Origin: Ambrosia x helenae
Lineage: Eukaryota > Streptophyta > Magnoliopsida > Asterales > Asteraceae
Direction: 5' to 3'
Length of the DNA stretch: 64,000 nt
Assembly (NCBI GenBank): GCA_030844895.1
Contig: CM061223.1
Location: 14,333,994 to 14,397,993, forward strand
Shown in pieces: positions 33,342 through 45,100 of the stretch. The position numbers and the translations under genes are program-made. Numbering within the stretch: position 1 is the first letter of the stretch; each line of letters starts with the position of its first letter. The notes under the pieces are model-generated. The model had not been told where the DNA came from and did no database searches. It worked only from the letters and a program-made list of their open reading frames with translations.

Positions 33342-33835
33342 TCACCTTTGTATAATTAGATTAGATGGCAAATAGATACATCATTCAAGACTAGAAAATA
33401 GGGAATTCTTATAAAATCAAGCTTAAGCATGTTACCGTCAAGTCTTCTTTGGATCCCATGTGTATTTCTCAACTGAACTTAATCTCAACCCTTAGATATC
33501 GTTTTCATTGTCTAGTTTCATGTAATTTAACTATATATCAGATCATTGACCTACCAGCTTCAGTTTTGTTTTAGAAACATTGTATAAAGACGATACATTG
33601 ACTATATGAAGTAATGAAAAAAAATGTTTGACCAAAAAATTTCGAGTAGCTTAAAGTGTTGGCCTACACAGATCAAATAAATAGATCAAACACAAACATG
33701 AGATATTTGGGGGCCAACCCGCGACTCTGTCTACTCAATCAAACAACATGACAAGGAAAAATGGATTTTCTTTCTTTTCATCTTCAAACCTGTTAGAATT
33801 ACAACATACATGAAGCTTGATGTTGCACATTCTAT
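33342..33835. other. Non-coding, shared with copy 2
   Basis: AT-rich DNA nearly identical to 57605-58080. No gene or repeat terminus recognised. Confidence 0.5.
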
Positions 33836-34800
33836 TCAGATTTCTCTAAACCTTCATCAATAGTCTTTCTTTTTGTCATGTAGCCTCAATATCCCGCTAG
33901 CAAATTCAATCTTACAACTTCTTCATCCAACTGTCCCAAACTAAGAAGTTTGGTTTTCAACTTAGGAATATAGAAAACATCACAAAACGTTTTCTTTTCA
34001 TCATTTTTACTTACGACGGTTACATCCCTTTTACCTTTGATTACAATCACGGATCCATCACCAAATTTCACTTGACTTGAAACTTGTTCATTCAAGGTAA
34101 GTGAAAAAATATTTCGTTCTAGACATGTGTTGACTTGCATTATTGTCTAGATACCACATTCGTTCTTCCCTTCCATTCTTTACAAAAACACCATGGAGAA
34201 CATTTTCTTCATCCAAATTACTTTCTTTGTTGAACAAACTGCCTTGAACAAAGATGGATCAATCACTTACATCTTCGGTCTTTGTCAATTTTGATTCTTC
34301 TTTATCTTTACAAGGAGCTTTACATTCATTCAATAATGTCTAATCTTATCACAGTTTGTAACACCTCATGTTCTTCCTTTTGTCTTGCCATTTTTCAGGG
34401 TTTATTTTCTTAACGTCACTTGTTCATCATTCTCCGTTCAATATTCTATCTTGGATTTTCTATTCTTCGTTCGTTAGATCTTCCACGTCCTCAATATTTT
34501 TCAACTTTCTTTTTAGTATGGGATGAACTTTCGGTCACATTCTTGAACTTGTTTCATTTTTCATATGCGTTCAAACGTCCAACCACATATTCGAATATTA
34601 TTATTTCGATTTCTGCGACTTGCTTGATCGAAGAAACAATAGGTAAATACTTATCAGACATAGGGTTCAAAGTTTTTCTCACCCTACCTCTTCTTCGAGT
34701 GTTGCTTCCAAGCACTTTTACTTTGCCTGTAGTCCACCAAACTCAACATATTCATCAATGTGTTCTTAAAGCTGTAGGATTCATTAATTTTTCGCAGGCT
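33836..34800 (-). pseudogene. Copia Gag/protease fragment
   Basis: Minus strand: 34140-33886 reads VKFGDGSVIVIKG...FCDVFYIPKLKTKLLSLGQL, the segment after the Copia protease. Around 34690-34560 the minus strand reads SIKQVAEIE...VGRLNAYE, matching the Gag motif of Copia elements. Many stops; no LTRs seen. The plus-strand 130-codon frame 34420-34812 is its antisense shadow. An equivalent fragment is at 58080-59095. Confidence 0.7.
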
Positions 34801-35514
34801 GTAAATTGGTAGTTACATGTTTGCATGATTGCAAGAAAATTGGTTAAAAGTTTCCCAACGTGTATATAAATCAGAAAAAGAGAAAGCAATGGAGGTCTCC
34901 CAAATGTATTTTTAAACACACCAGTATGGTAGTATGTAACCTTCAAAATCTTATGAAAAATAGATTACTATGAATAATGATATTGTATTTGTGTCATATT
35001 TAACACCATGTACCTAAGGCTTTATTGTAGAAAGTATGCACACTAAAGATGATTTTCCAACATTAGGAGCTCAACACGACAAAATGTTGGCATTTCACTC
35101 AAACTCTACATATCACTTGGTTATTGGATTCCATCAAAGGTGGCAAAACGGATGGGCTGTACAAGTTGTGTGGGATGTCAAACTAGGTATATTTCAATGC
35201 AGGTCTGTTTGGACTGACCTAAAACATCTTTTGGTCTGTCTCATATTAATCTAACTTTTGAATAGCACGATTTAGGATAGCATTAAAAATGCACCGGTAG
35301 ACAACTTTCACCATTTAGCTTGTTACCTATTTGACCAGTTATAAATAAAACACAGCTCAAGTCATCCCATTCATAAGTGATTGGGTTGACTTCCCACCTT
35401 TGTGGTGAAAGCAAATCACAATTTCTATATACTAAAAGTTATAAACTTAATTAAATCATGTCAACTAACGGGACCTTATTAGATACCAACAAGGATAATA
35501 TCCAACGAGTAATT
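34801..35514. other. Non-coding, shared with copy 2
   Basis: No recognised coding domain. Nearly identical to 59096-59830. Confidence 0.45.
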
Positions 35515-35527
35515 AGTAATTGAATAC

Positions 35528-36309
35528 CTTTTTTTTTAAAGATAAATTTCTTTCACCACAACAAAAACACCCGGCCATTTGTCATGAGAAGAGACAAAGG
35601 GACCTAAAACCAATCTATTACATCAAATTAAAACTACGCCATTCATCCCATTGAACACTAACACATTTTTGCCTATGTTTAAACCATAAATAGCCAATAG
35701 CTTTAACGTCCTCCATAATCAGATGAGCATTACTCGAGCTTTGATGAAAAATCTTCTCATTCCTAGTTTTCCAAATCCTTTAGCAAACTATCATAATCAA
35801 ACCTCTGATAACTGCACCTTTACTACGTGAAACCCCCACATGATTATGAACATCCGTTAAATCCTTAATCTAGAACACGTATAACTCGGGAATATTGCAC
35901 CAAGTCGAAAAGGCATGGCAAACATTAGCGGTCAAAGTACAAGTTGTGAAAAGATGCTCAGTTGTTTCCTCCACCTCACCACATAAAGCGCATAAGGAGT
36001 CTACCAAGATGATGTTTCTTCTTCTCAATGCCATCTTCGTAGGAATCCGATCTAAAATGACCCGCCACATAAAAATATTGCATTTACTCTTAACCCATTT
36101 GCACCATTGAAAAGGGCTACCAGCAGACTCCATTTCATGCTGAATTATAATACTTTTCGCTGCAGCAACAGAAAAACCTTCATTCTTCACCATGAACCAG
36201 AGCCAGGAATCAGCTCTCAAACTGAGCGTAACCTGTTCCATTAGCATACAACATTCCTGCATCTGTTCAAATTCATCTGCAGCAAGGAACTACCTTTTCC
36301 AATTCCAAC
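35528..36309 (-). mobile_element. 5'-truncated LINE with zf-RVT end, copy 1
   Basis: The T run at the left is the poly(A) tail. The TSD agtaattgaatac is at 35515-35527 and 36310-36322. The minus strand encodes a zf-RVT region (FMWRVILDRIPTK, LCALCGEVEETTEHLFTTC). The frame is cut by a stop after LYVF and by later stops. The orthologous copy 59844-60633 keeps the frame open. Confidence 0.85.
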
Positions 36310-36463
36310 AGTAATTGAATACATGGCATACAATTACTAATTGCTAATATATATTTCATTATTTTTCTTACTTACAAAATATTTTATCAGCATTTGCAAT
36401 GTTGGTCTTGTGATCATGCTTTCATCTGTAGACTTCTCAGATAGCACTCTATCATTTATTCAC

Positions 36464-36744
36464 GGGTTATTGGATTTTATTACTCTCAACTATATGGTAT
36501 TGGCCGCTGCCACTCCTAACTATCACTTTAACTCCTGTCACTCCCAACTTAACACTTTGTTTGTTGTATCACTCCGGAGGTACTTGCCACGTCAGATTCA
36601 CGTCAGTTCCACATCAGATCCACGTCTGATCCGGAGTGACACAACAAACAAGGTGTTAAGTTGGGAGTGTCGGGAGTCAAAGTGATAGTTGAAAGCGGCA
36701 GCGGCTAATACCATATAATTGAGAGTAATAAAATCCAATAACCC
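36464..36744. mobile_element. Long-TIR MITE present only in copy 1
   Basis: Inverted ends GGGTTATTGGATTTTATTAC and its complement. The 9-bp TSD is tttattcac/tttattcag at 36455-36463 and 36745-36753. The second copy has the uninterrupted site near 60776. The core holds repeated ACGTCAG motifs. The 9-bp TSD suggests a Mutator-type MITE. Confidence 0.85.
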
Positions 36745-36954
36745 TTTATTCAGATGTAAATCAATACTAGCTCCCAATTCTAATTAACACAAGCTTTAAC
36801 AATCATTATTTGTCAAAAAAAGATGTTACAAACAAGTTAATGTTACTTGGATTTTATAGCCTTTTGAAATATGTTTTGAGCTTTTTTCTTAAAGTTGGCG
36901 TGTCAAACACTTTTTACTATGAAGCATTCATTATGTTTTAAATTTTTTTTTAGA

Positions 36955-37686
36955 GGAATTGGAGTTTAATAATCTAAACTATTTGAAATTGGTCATTGGC
37001 ACTCCAAACTAAAAAATTGGCCATATATCAATGAGGTAGTGGTGGAGTGGTTGGGGAAATACTTGGTGTTCCTTGTAATCTAGGTTCGATTCCCACTCTC
37101 CTCATTATTTTCTACGGCATCCGGGCAATGATGGTGACAAACGCACCGAGGAGCGTTCGATCCTGAGCCGCACCCCGGTTTTCGCCCGACTGTTACTCCA
37201 GCGAGGAAATTCGTGTGGGGGCAGTAAGGTTTCTGGGGTAACGCCGTAACTAAGTCTGATATTCAAGCACGGGCCCGGTTAAGACAACGTAGTCTGGGGC
37301 AGACATTGGCTAGGGTTGCTGATTAGGCAGTGTGACATTGGGTCACTCATATGAAAGTCACCGTTCCCAAAAAAAAAAGTGAGCCATATATAATTCATAC
37401 TATTAACCTATTGTATTCTGACACCCGATTTGGGTTAAGTCACTAACCCAGTTAGATTGGGGATGCCCCGTCAGCATGCCACGTCAGATTGTGAGTGTCA
37501 CGTCAGCATGCCACATCAGATTGAGAGTGCCAAGTCAGCCAAAACACTAACTGGGTTAGTGACTTAACCCAAATTAGGTTTCAGAATCCAATAGGTTAAT
37601 AGTACATGTTATGTATGACCAATTTTTTAGTTTGGGATGCTAACAACTAATTTCGAATAGTTTAGGTTATTAAAATCCAATTCCCC
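36955..37686. mobile_element. Long-TIR MITE carrying a nested SINE
   Basis: Left end GGAATTGGAGTTTAATAATC and right end GATTATTAAAATCCAATTCC-type inverted repeats, with matching inner arms (TTTTTTAGTTTGG). An inner palindrome with GGGTTAAGTCACTAACCCAG arms lies at 37430-37575. A SINE is inserted in its left arm. Copy 2 keeps only the left end (from 60991). Confidence 0.75.
37029..37379 (+). mobile_element. tRNA-derived SINE inside the MITE
   Basis: A box TAGTGGTGGAGTGG and B box GGTTCGATTCCC, a GC-rich body and an A tail (37369-37378). The TSD gccatatat is at 37020-37028 and 37383-37391. The head is also present in copy 2 near 61385, so the insertion predates the duplication. Confidence 0.82.
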
Positions 37687-38243
37687 TACAAAATATCACA
37701 CTTGAAGTTAATATAAAAATAATAATCATGTTATCCAACTCGGTGGACATACACTATAGAGTGGGGAGAACAACGACCCCTAAAAAACTTAGTGTAATTT
37801 CTAGATGAAATTAGGGGTGCAAATAAGCCGTGCTAAGCCTAAGCTCAACTAGGCTCGAGTTCAATTAACTTATCGATTTGAGCTTTGTTTTCAAAGTTTG
37901 AGCTTGCCTCGTTCAGTCAAAACTTAATGTATTAAATTAAAATAATATAAAAGTTTATTTAAGCTCACGAGCTTAAAATGAAGCTTGGGCACAATTATTT
38001 TCTCGTAAATTAAATCACGGGTTCGCCACTAACCAACTTCAAAACATTGGACTACTGGAGACCTTAAATCGAAACGAACCGGAATCAAGAAGATCCAGGT
38101 TATAATCCAAAATAATAATAAGATGGTTGGCTGTTATCACTCCTCGTCTGGACCTATGGTTCCTTCACCCAAAACAGAGCTCCAATAACTTTGTTCAAAG
38201 GACTGGACCTCCATAGTCCACACATCGTTCGACAATAATAATA
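37687..38243. promoter_or_regulatory. Upstream region of SGPP
   Basis: About 550 bp before the SGPP ATG. The last 200 bp are almost identical to the region before the second exon 1 (61485-61686). Promoter elements could not be singled out with confidence. The farther part contains a decayed aagctc/gagctt-rich repeat near 37830-37990. Confidence 0.4.
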
Positions 38244-41200
38244 ATGTCAGCACTGGCTACCTCTCATCACCTCATCTTCCCCAATAATCCAAGTTTACGA
38301 ACAAAACATAATAATCTCCCAACGTTTTCCACAACCATTCCTTCAGCTTCATCAACTTCCTCCTACCCAATTAACAACAGGTTGGTTTTTAATACTTTAG
38401 ATGCTTAATTCAGTTTCTATTAATATGTTTAACCTGATGCTTTACATTATTTCCTTGTTGCCGTCATTAGGGTGACTTTTTTTTTTTTTTTTTTTTTTTT
38501 AACTGAAACCAAAAAAACGACCCGAATAAAACTAACCCGAACTCGATTTTGGTGTTACCCGATTAACCTGAACCGGAACAAATGGAACCCGAAACCCAAA
38601 AGTAGTATACGATTTTGTAATTGGGTTATTACAATCAAAGTTGTAGAAGTCGCTAGGCGCTCTCAACACGACGATAGGGAGTGTGAGGACTCGGCCTAGG
38701 TAGGAGTACTCGGGTAGTACTTGGACATGGTGATTTATATAGAAATTTAATAATTTAAAGATCATAATAAACATAAAGTTCAAACTTCAAAAACTAAGGA
38801 CATGTTTGGATAAACTTATTTGAGGCAAAAAGGACTTTTGGTGAAAATGACTTATTAACTTATTATGACTTTTTGAAAATTAGTTTTTAGAAAAGTGTTT
38901 GGATCAGCTTTTCAAAAAAGAGTTTTTAGAAAAGTTTTTAAAAAAGTTTTTGGATTAGATTTTCAAGTAAAATGACCAAAAAGGATATAAGGACTAAGGA
39001 GGGTAGGTATAAGGATATAATGAGGGCATATAGGTAAATTTTTCTCAAAAGTTATAAGTAGGTTCAAAAAGTCACACATTCCTTGCTTTTGCAAAACAAC
39101 TTGTTATATACAAATGAAAAGTTAAAACAAAAAGGACTTTTGGCTTTGCCAAACACTTTTTATAACTTATTGACTTTTTGAAAAAGTAATAAGTTATAAG
39201 TTGGTGGAAAAAAGGAGAGCCAAACATGCTCTAAAAGTATCTCAAAAACAACTAGAGATCGATTTTGATTGATTTAGACCGAATTTGACCGATTCCATTC
39301 CGAGTTGACCGATTCAGACTTGACCGTTTCCATCCTGAGTCATACCGAGTTGACCGATTCTGACCGAATTTGACCGATTCCGAGTTTTGATGGCCGAGTA
39401 GAGGAAAATTGGTGCGCCACACCTCCGAGGTGCGCTTCCTCGCTGATTCCAAGGCCGAGTTGGCCGATTTTTACAACCCTGATTACAATGTTAACATTGT
39501 GTGTGTTTTATTTGATGAATATCATGTTAAGTTAAACTGTAAAGCATGCATTGCAACTTGTACTTAGAAACACGTATACTGATTAACCTGACCCGAACAA
39601 ACCTGAAACCAATAAACCTGAATCTTATTTGGGTTGGGTTATAAGTAGGATTCCATCAACAAAAAAACATGAATAACCCGACCCAAATAACCCGAACAAC
39701 GCCCCTACTTGTAGGAATTATGATATTACTAAATGTGATTTTGAAACGAATTTCAGCACTGAATTTTTATATTTTAAAACATGATTCATGTAAAGGCCTA
39801 ACCGATCCACTCTACTATCGCTGTTGGTCAAAAGGTATTGCGTTTAAGTCGGCGGTTAATTTATATCTTCTTGCAAATTTGACACCTGTTGTGGTTCCAA
39901 CGGTTAATCGTTGGCCAAAAGAAAATAGACGGAAACTAGAAGAACTTTAGAGAGGATTCTTGAACTAATTTTCTGCATAATTGCATTAACAAAACAAATC
40001 CCTTATATAGGGTTACAATGCATGCAGACTTACATAGAGATCATGGGAAACATGACAAAACAACTAAATGTGATAGATGTTTATGTGGTGGTTTTGGCTA
40101 TTAATCAAATATTCAAATATACAAAAAACATATAATTCAATGTTTTGATAGCAATGCATAATATGCATTTGACCTTCAAGTCAACTTTTTGTTCCTTACT
40201 AGAAAATGTGATTTATTTATGCAGCAGTGGTTCATTGTCTTCCATTGCTCCTCTTGAAGCCATCCTTTTTGACATTGATGGAACTCTTTGTGACTCAGAT
40301 CCTCTCCATTACTACGCCTTCCGTGATATGCTCCAAGAGGTAGTTTCCTCAACCCTTTGACTTCCGTTTTTATAATTTTGAATCCTAATAATAAAACATA
40401 CAAAACCTGAAACGAACATAGTTAAGAAAGCATTTTAATTTTACTTTGATAGATAGGATTTAATGATGGATCACCTATTGATGAGGAGTTCTTCATAAAT
40501 AACATTAGTGGCAAGCATAATGAAGAGCTTTGCGGTGTTCTTCTTCCTGGTTGGGAGTTTGAGAAGGCCATGCAATTCATGGTTGACAAGGAAGCTTTGT
40601 TTAGAAGGTAATTTGTATAATGATGTCAAGACTAGTTTATCGCCTACTTTGACTTTTGAGGTCAAACATTAATTTCTAAATTTAGACTCCGTATGGATCA
40701 AGTGTATGGCTAACAGCTAATGTATGCACGGGTTTCTCTTCGATATTCAAAATTACGTCAAATTTAAAGTCTATTCAACCTTAAAGAGCGAACTTGTAAG
40801 AATGACATGTTTTTCGTATTTATAGTATTGTTACAGTATGCACTGATTATTTAACCATGGAATTTGTCTTTCAAATATCAAAACTCATGTCATTATTTAA
40901 GTAAAAGCTAGTAAGTTCGACCTTAATAGTCAAAGTTGCGAAAACTAAAAAGATATGTTTTTTTTTTTTTTGGCATATGAGTTTCTGAGGTGAAACATGA
41001 TGCTGTTTAAATTTAAAAGTCATTCATGTCATTATGAAATTAACATCTGTTTATAAATAAACAGATTAGCGGCTGAACAATTGGAACCTATAAGCGGCTT
41101 AAACAACGTATGCAAATGGGTGGAAGATCTTGGCTTGAAACGGGCTGCTGTTACAAATGCTCCGAGATCAAATGCTGAGTTGCTAATTTCAATGCTTAAA

Positions 41201-41652
41201 CTCCAAGATTTCTTTGAAGTTGTCGTTCTAGCTGAAGAATGTGCAAGACCAAAACCTTTCCCTGATCCTTACCTCAAGGCTCTAAATGCACTAAAAGTTT
41301 CTCCGAATCACACATTCGTGTTTGAGGTATGAATTCAATTCTATCAATTAAAAAAAAAACAAGTATTTCAATAAGTATGTTGTGTGTTGTGCATGCATGT
41401 TTTCGCAAGCACAACATGAAATCTTTCTTTTATATTTCAATGTAATATTTTTTGTGCTTTGTATTTCCTTAGGATTCTGTTTCTGGAATTAAAGCAGCCA
41501 ATGGAGCTGGGATGCCAGCTGTCGGAATGGCTACTAGAAACCCTGAACAAATGCTACTAGATGCAGGGGGGTCACTTGTTATCAAGGATTATAACGACCC
41601 TATACTATGGGAAAATCTACAAGAGATAGCACAACAGAAGTTGTCTCTTTGA
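38244..41652 (+). CDS. SGPP: SGPP-like HAD sugar-phosphate phosphatase, five exons (282 aa)
   Basis: Exons inferred from splice sites and phase: 38244-38380, 40225-40339, 40453-40607, 41065-41326, 41473-41652; the total is 849 nt. HAD motif I is DIDGT (D62 nucleophile, D64 acid/base) followed by LCDSD, motif II VTNAP (T166), motif III Lys in RPKPFP (K199), and motif IV E223-D224 split across the exon 4/5 junction. A C1 cap lies between motifs I and II. The sequence closely resembles Arabidopsis Sgpp (At2g38740), which dephosphorylates sugar phosphates such as 2-deoxyglucose-6-phosphate. The 50-residue N-terminal extension is Ser/Thr/Asn-rich with no acidic residues, so plastid import is plausible. 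Intron 1 (1.84 kb) holds a Tourist MITE. All catalytic residues are present and the gene looks functional. Confidence 0.9.
38798..39231. mobile_element. Tourist-like (PIF/Harbinger) MITE in SGPP intron 1
   Basis: Ends GGACATGTTTGG and CCAAACATGCTC, with a TAA TSD (38795-38797 and 39232-39234). The homologous intron at about 62222 lacks it and shows a single TAA. Confidence 0.85.
39240..39485. repeat. Degenerate TTGACCGATTC repeat in SGPP intron 1
   Basis: Multiple imperfect copies of ttgaccgattc/gaatttgaccgattc, ending tttttacaaccctgattacaatg. Also present at 62245-62480. Probably the end of a decayed hAT-type element; not resolved. Confidence 0.5.
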
Positions 41653-42156
41653 TCCAAGTATATGTTACAACAAAGTTTGTAGATTAATTAGTTGGTTGTT
41701 CACATTGAATAACCATTTGTTTCACTAAATTGCATTATATCTCAAACTCTTTCATACATATGATTTCTTTTTGGAGAATATATACATATGATTGATAATG
41801 CTTTAAAAAAAAAAAAAATTGATTGATAATTTTCCATAAAGACAAGTAAAACACAAAATATCCTAACCACTCCCACCATTATTATTAAATTAAAAATCAT
41901 AAAGGAGAAGACCGGAGACTTTGAAAAGTAAACGCAAAATAAATGGATATGGCCAATTTAAGATGCAAGTTGTTGCTGGTGGCTTTCGTGGAAATTACAC
42001 TATTATTTAGTTTCAATACTTTGGCTATTTTGTATTTAAATACTATAACAACTTTTATATATACACACACATTCGTCATTCAGTTAACATTCATTTCATC
42101 CTACTTTCTTTGCAACCATTTGCTGAAAATTTCTTAAAAAACTATACCTTCTATCA

Positions 42157-45100
42157 ATGGCTTCTTCAAGTTCATGTGCTCAGAGCAAGAGCTACGTGTA
42201 TGATGTGTTTCTAAGCTTCAGCGGTGAAGACACTCGCAAGACCTTTGTTGATCATCTTTATGATGCTCTTGATCGACAAGGTATTTGCACCTTCAAGGAT
42301 GACGAGAAACTCGAGAGAGGAAAAAACATTAGTGATGAGCTCTTACAGTCCATTGAAGACTCGAGATGCTTCATTATTGTTTTCTCCAAACGCTACGCGT
42401 CTTCATCATGGTGCTTAAACGAGCTTCTCAAGATCATGGAGTGTCATAAGACGGGCGAGCGGATTGCCTTCCCCGTGTTCTACGATGTGGATCCGTCTGA
42501 AGTCCGAAAACAAACTGGAGCAGTAGGAGAAGCCCTTGCCATACATACGAACAAGGATGAATCAGAGGTTGAAAATTGGAGAGAGGCTCTTAAAGAAGCA
42601 GCCGATTTGTCTGGTTGGGATGTCAAGAACACTGCTAATGGGTATATCCTCGCAATCTCATATTCTTTACTTAAATTATAAGGGGGGCGGGGCGCCACCC
42701 GAATCGATCACGGGTACCCACTACCGGCACGGTAACATCGCTGTCACCCATGCTGGTAGTGGTCCCGTGAACAGTTTTGATGGTTCTGTTTACCATACGG
42801 GTAACTGTTTTTAATTTATTTTTGAGTTTTATATATACTATTTTTTTGTGTTTTTACCGTTTGTTTTATATTTTTTATTATTTTAACCGTTTGTTTTAAA
42901 ATTTAATTAAATAAAAAAAACATTGAAGATAAACATAAAAAACTAAAATTCATTACTATTAAACATAAAACATAAAAATAAAATACATTAAAAGAAATAA
43001 AAAAAACCTAGGGTCGGCGCAACAGTTGCCATGCCTCGACATGGTCAAAGTTGTTGTCGTATCGAACCGCATAGTCCACATGCGTGAACTCGATAGCAAC
43101 TCCGGTTCGATGCCCGACTCCTCCCTCAACGTGTTCTCATACAGGGTGGTCCACCGATTACACTTTATGTTGAGATCGGCCCACTTCCGCTACAGGCTCA
43201 CGTTTGTCCAGGTGGGAGCCCGAGGCCCTCAAGCGTTGACGTTGTTGAAGAACCGGGTCGTCCGAGGCGTCTTTGTAGCAGATCACCAATGCAATCTCTT
43301 CTTCGGAGGTCCAGCGAGTCATCTTCGTGTGTGTGTGTTTGTTTATACGGTGGTAAAAGTGTGTTTTAACCCCACAGTTTGCTATGTTTATATGCAAAAA
43401 AATTTGAACGGTTTGGTGGAACGATGTCAATGCTATTGAATTCATTTGACGGTTTCCAAATTGAATTCACTGACCGTTTGGTTGTGGGACGGTTGTAATA
43501 GTAAAAGTAATTAATATTTAATCTTTAAACTGTCTGAAATAAAAAAAAAGTTTAGTGAAATTAAAAAAATAAATAAAAGAATCAGTGGAGTGTTGCCTCC
43601 AAATAAGTGAATCGGTAAAGTGATGTGGCAGTGCAGGATTGGTTAAAATCAGTAAAGTGAAAAAAAAAATCTACGGGCGCCCTTGCACCCTAAAGTTAAT
43701 TTGAGTATTGTTAAAGAGTAAATTGCTCGAATAGTCCCTGTGGTTTGCACTTTTTTCACCTATAGTCCCCAAGTTTTCAAAATTACAGCCATAGTCCTGA
43801 AACAGTGAATTTTTTTAACTCGGATAGTCCCTGGAGCTAACTGAGGTTAAATAATCCAGTTAAGTGGGTGTGAAATTACTAAACTACCCTTTCTATAAAA
43901 ACAAATAAAATATAACACTAGTGGGCCCCACGTTTTATAATTAAATATATAAAAAAACCCACCACCACGACCACCACCATCCCCACCACCACCACCACCA
44001 ACCATAACCAGACCGTCACCACCACCCACCACCACCAGAACAATCACAACCACCACCCCTGTTTGTCATTGACCGACAACCACTGAACCTGGACCAATCC
44101 CCCAACAATATCCTCACAATCGATAGACGAACAAGGAGTTAATCGGGTTTACCTTGGTTTTATGATGAATTAGGTGACAAAGGCGGTGCCACCGCCGGAA
44201 CCACCGCATCTCCTCCTCTGCTTCCTTTCCTTTTCGGTTCTCTCTCCCTCTCTTTCCTTTAGGTTTCTCTATCGTTCTCCTTCTCTCTATCCTCTTCCTC
44301 TGTTCCTCTCTCTTCTCGATTCTCTTGGTTAACAGATCTTTGAGTGTGTGTTTAGATAGCTGTGGTGGATGAGAGTGAGGGGTTGCGTCAGTCAGAAGCA
44401 ACACCGACCAGAGGAGGAGAAACCACGTATGGTGTGGAAGATGAAGGAGGAAGAGTTTTATATGTAGGGTTTGGTTGGTGGGGAAGATGAAGGGTGGTGA
44501 TGATGGAGGGTGAAGATGGGTGGTTGTGGTTTGTAGAGGTGATGAGGTGATGAAGATGAAGTGGGGAAGATGAAGTGTGGGACCCACATTAATTAGTATT
44601 ATTTTTTTATTAAAGTAAGGGTAGTTTTGTAATTTCACACCCACTTAACTGAATTATTTAACCTTAGTTAGCTCTAGGGACTATCTGAGTTAAAAAAATT
44701 CACTGTTTCAGGACTATGGCTGTAATTTTGAAAACTTGGGGACTATAGGTGAAAAAAGTGCAAACCACAGGGACCATTCGAGCAATTTTCTCATTGTTAA
44801 AAGATGAACACTAAAATATGAAATATGTATATACTTATTTCACAATTTGTGCATACTAGACCTGAAAATTAATTATTCATGTGGCTCTGGCAAGTTAACT
44901 GAACCTTCTTCTATGATCTACAGGCACGAAGCTCAAGTCATAAAGATTATTGTTGAAGAGGTTTCACTCAAGTTAAGTCCCTTTGATATTCATGTTGATG
45001 AGAATTTAGTAGGCATGGAAAAAAGGATGGAAGTTCTCGATCCGAGTTTAGAGATCGGCACAAATGACGTGCGCATGATAGGGATCAAGGGCATGGGAGG

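Larger units (their letters stand above)
32030..39870. repeat. Segmental duplication, copy 1
   Basis: Near-identical in order and sequence to 55605-64000, apart from insertions and deletions. Shared features are a long-TIR MITE, a foldback, a Copia fragment, a LINE 3' fragment, SINE remnants and SGPP exon 1 with part of intron 1. The left edge equals the Copia LTR edge; the right edge is not reached because copy 2 runs off the window. Confidence 0.9.

Noticed and set aside
34420..34812. Plus-strand 130-codon frame (and 158-codon counterpart at 58628-59104)
   Set aside because: Antisense to a Copia Gag fragment. Conserved between copies only because the whole segment is duplicated.
44114..44644. 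176-codon minus-strand frame in TNL intron 1
   Set aside because: It is built from CT-rich and (CCA)n-like DNA between Mutator-type arms, with no domain.
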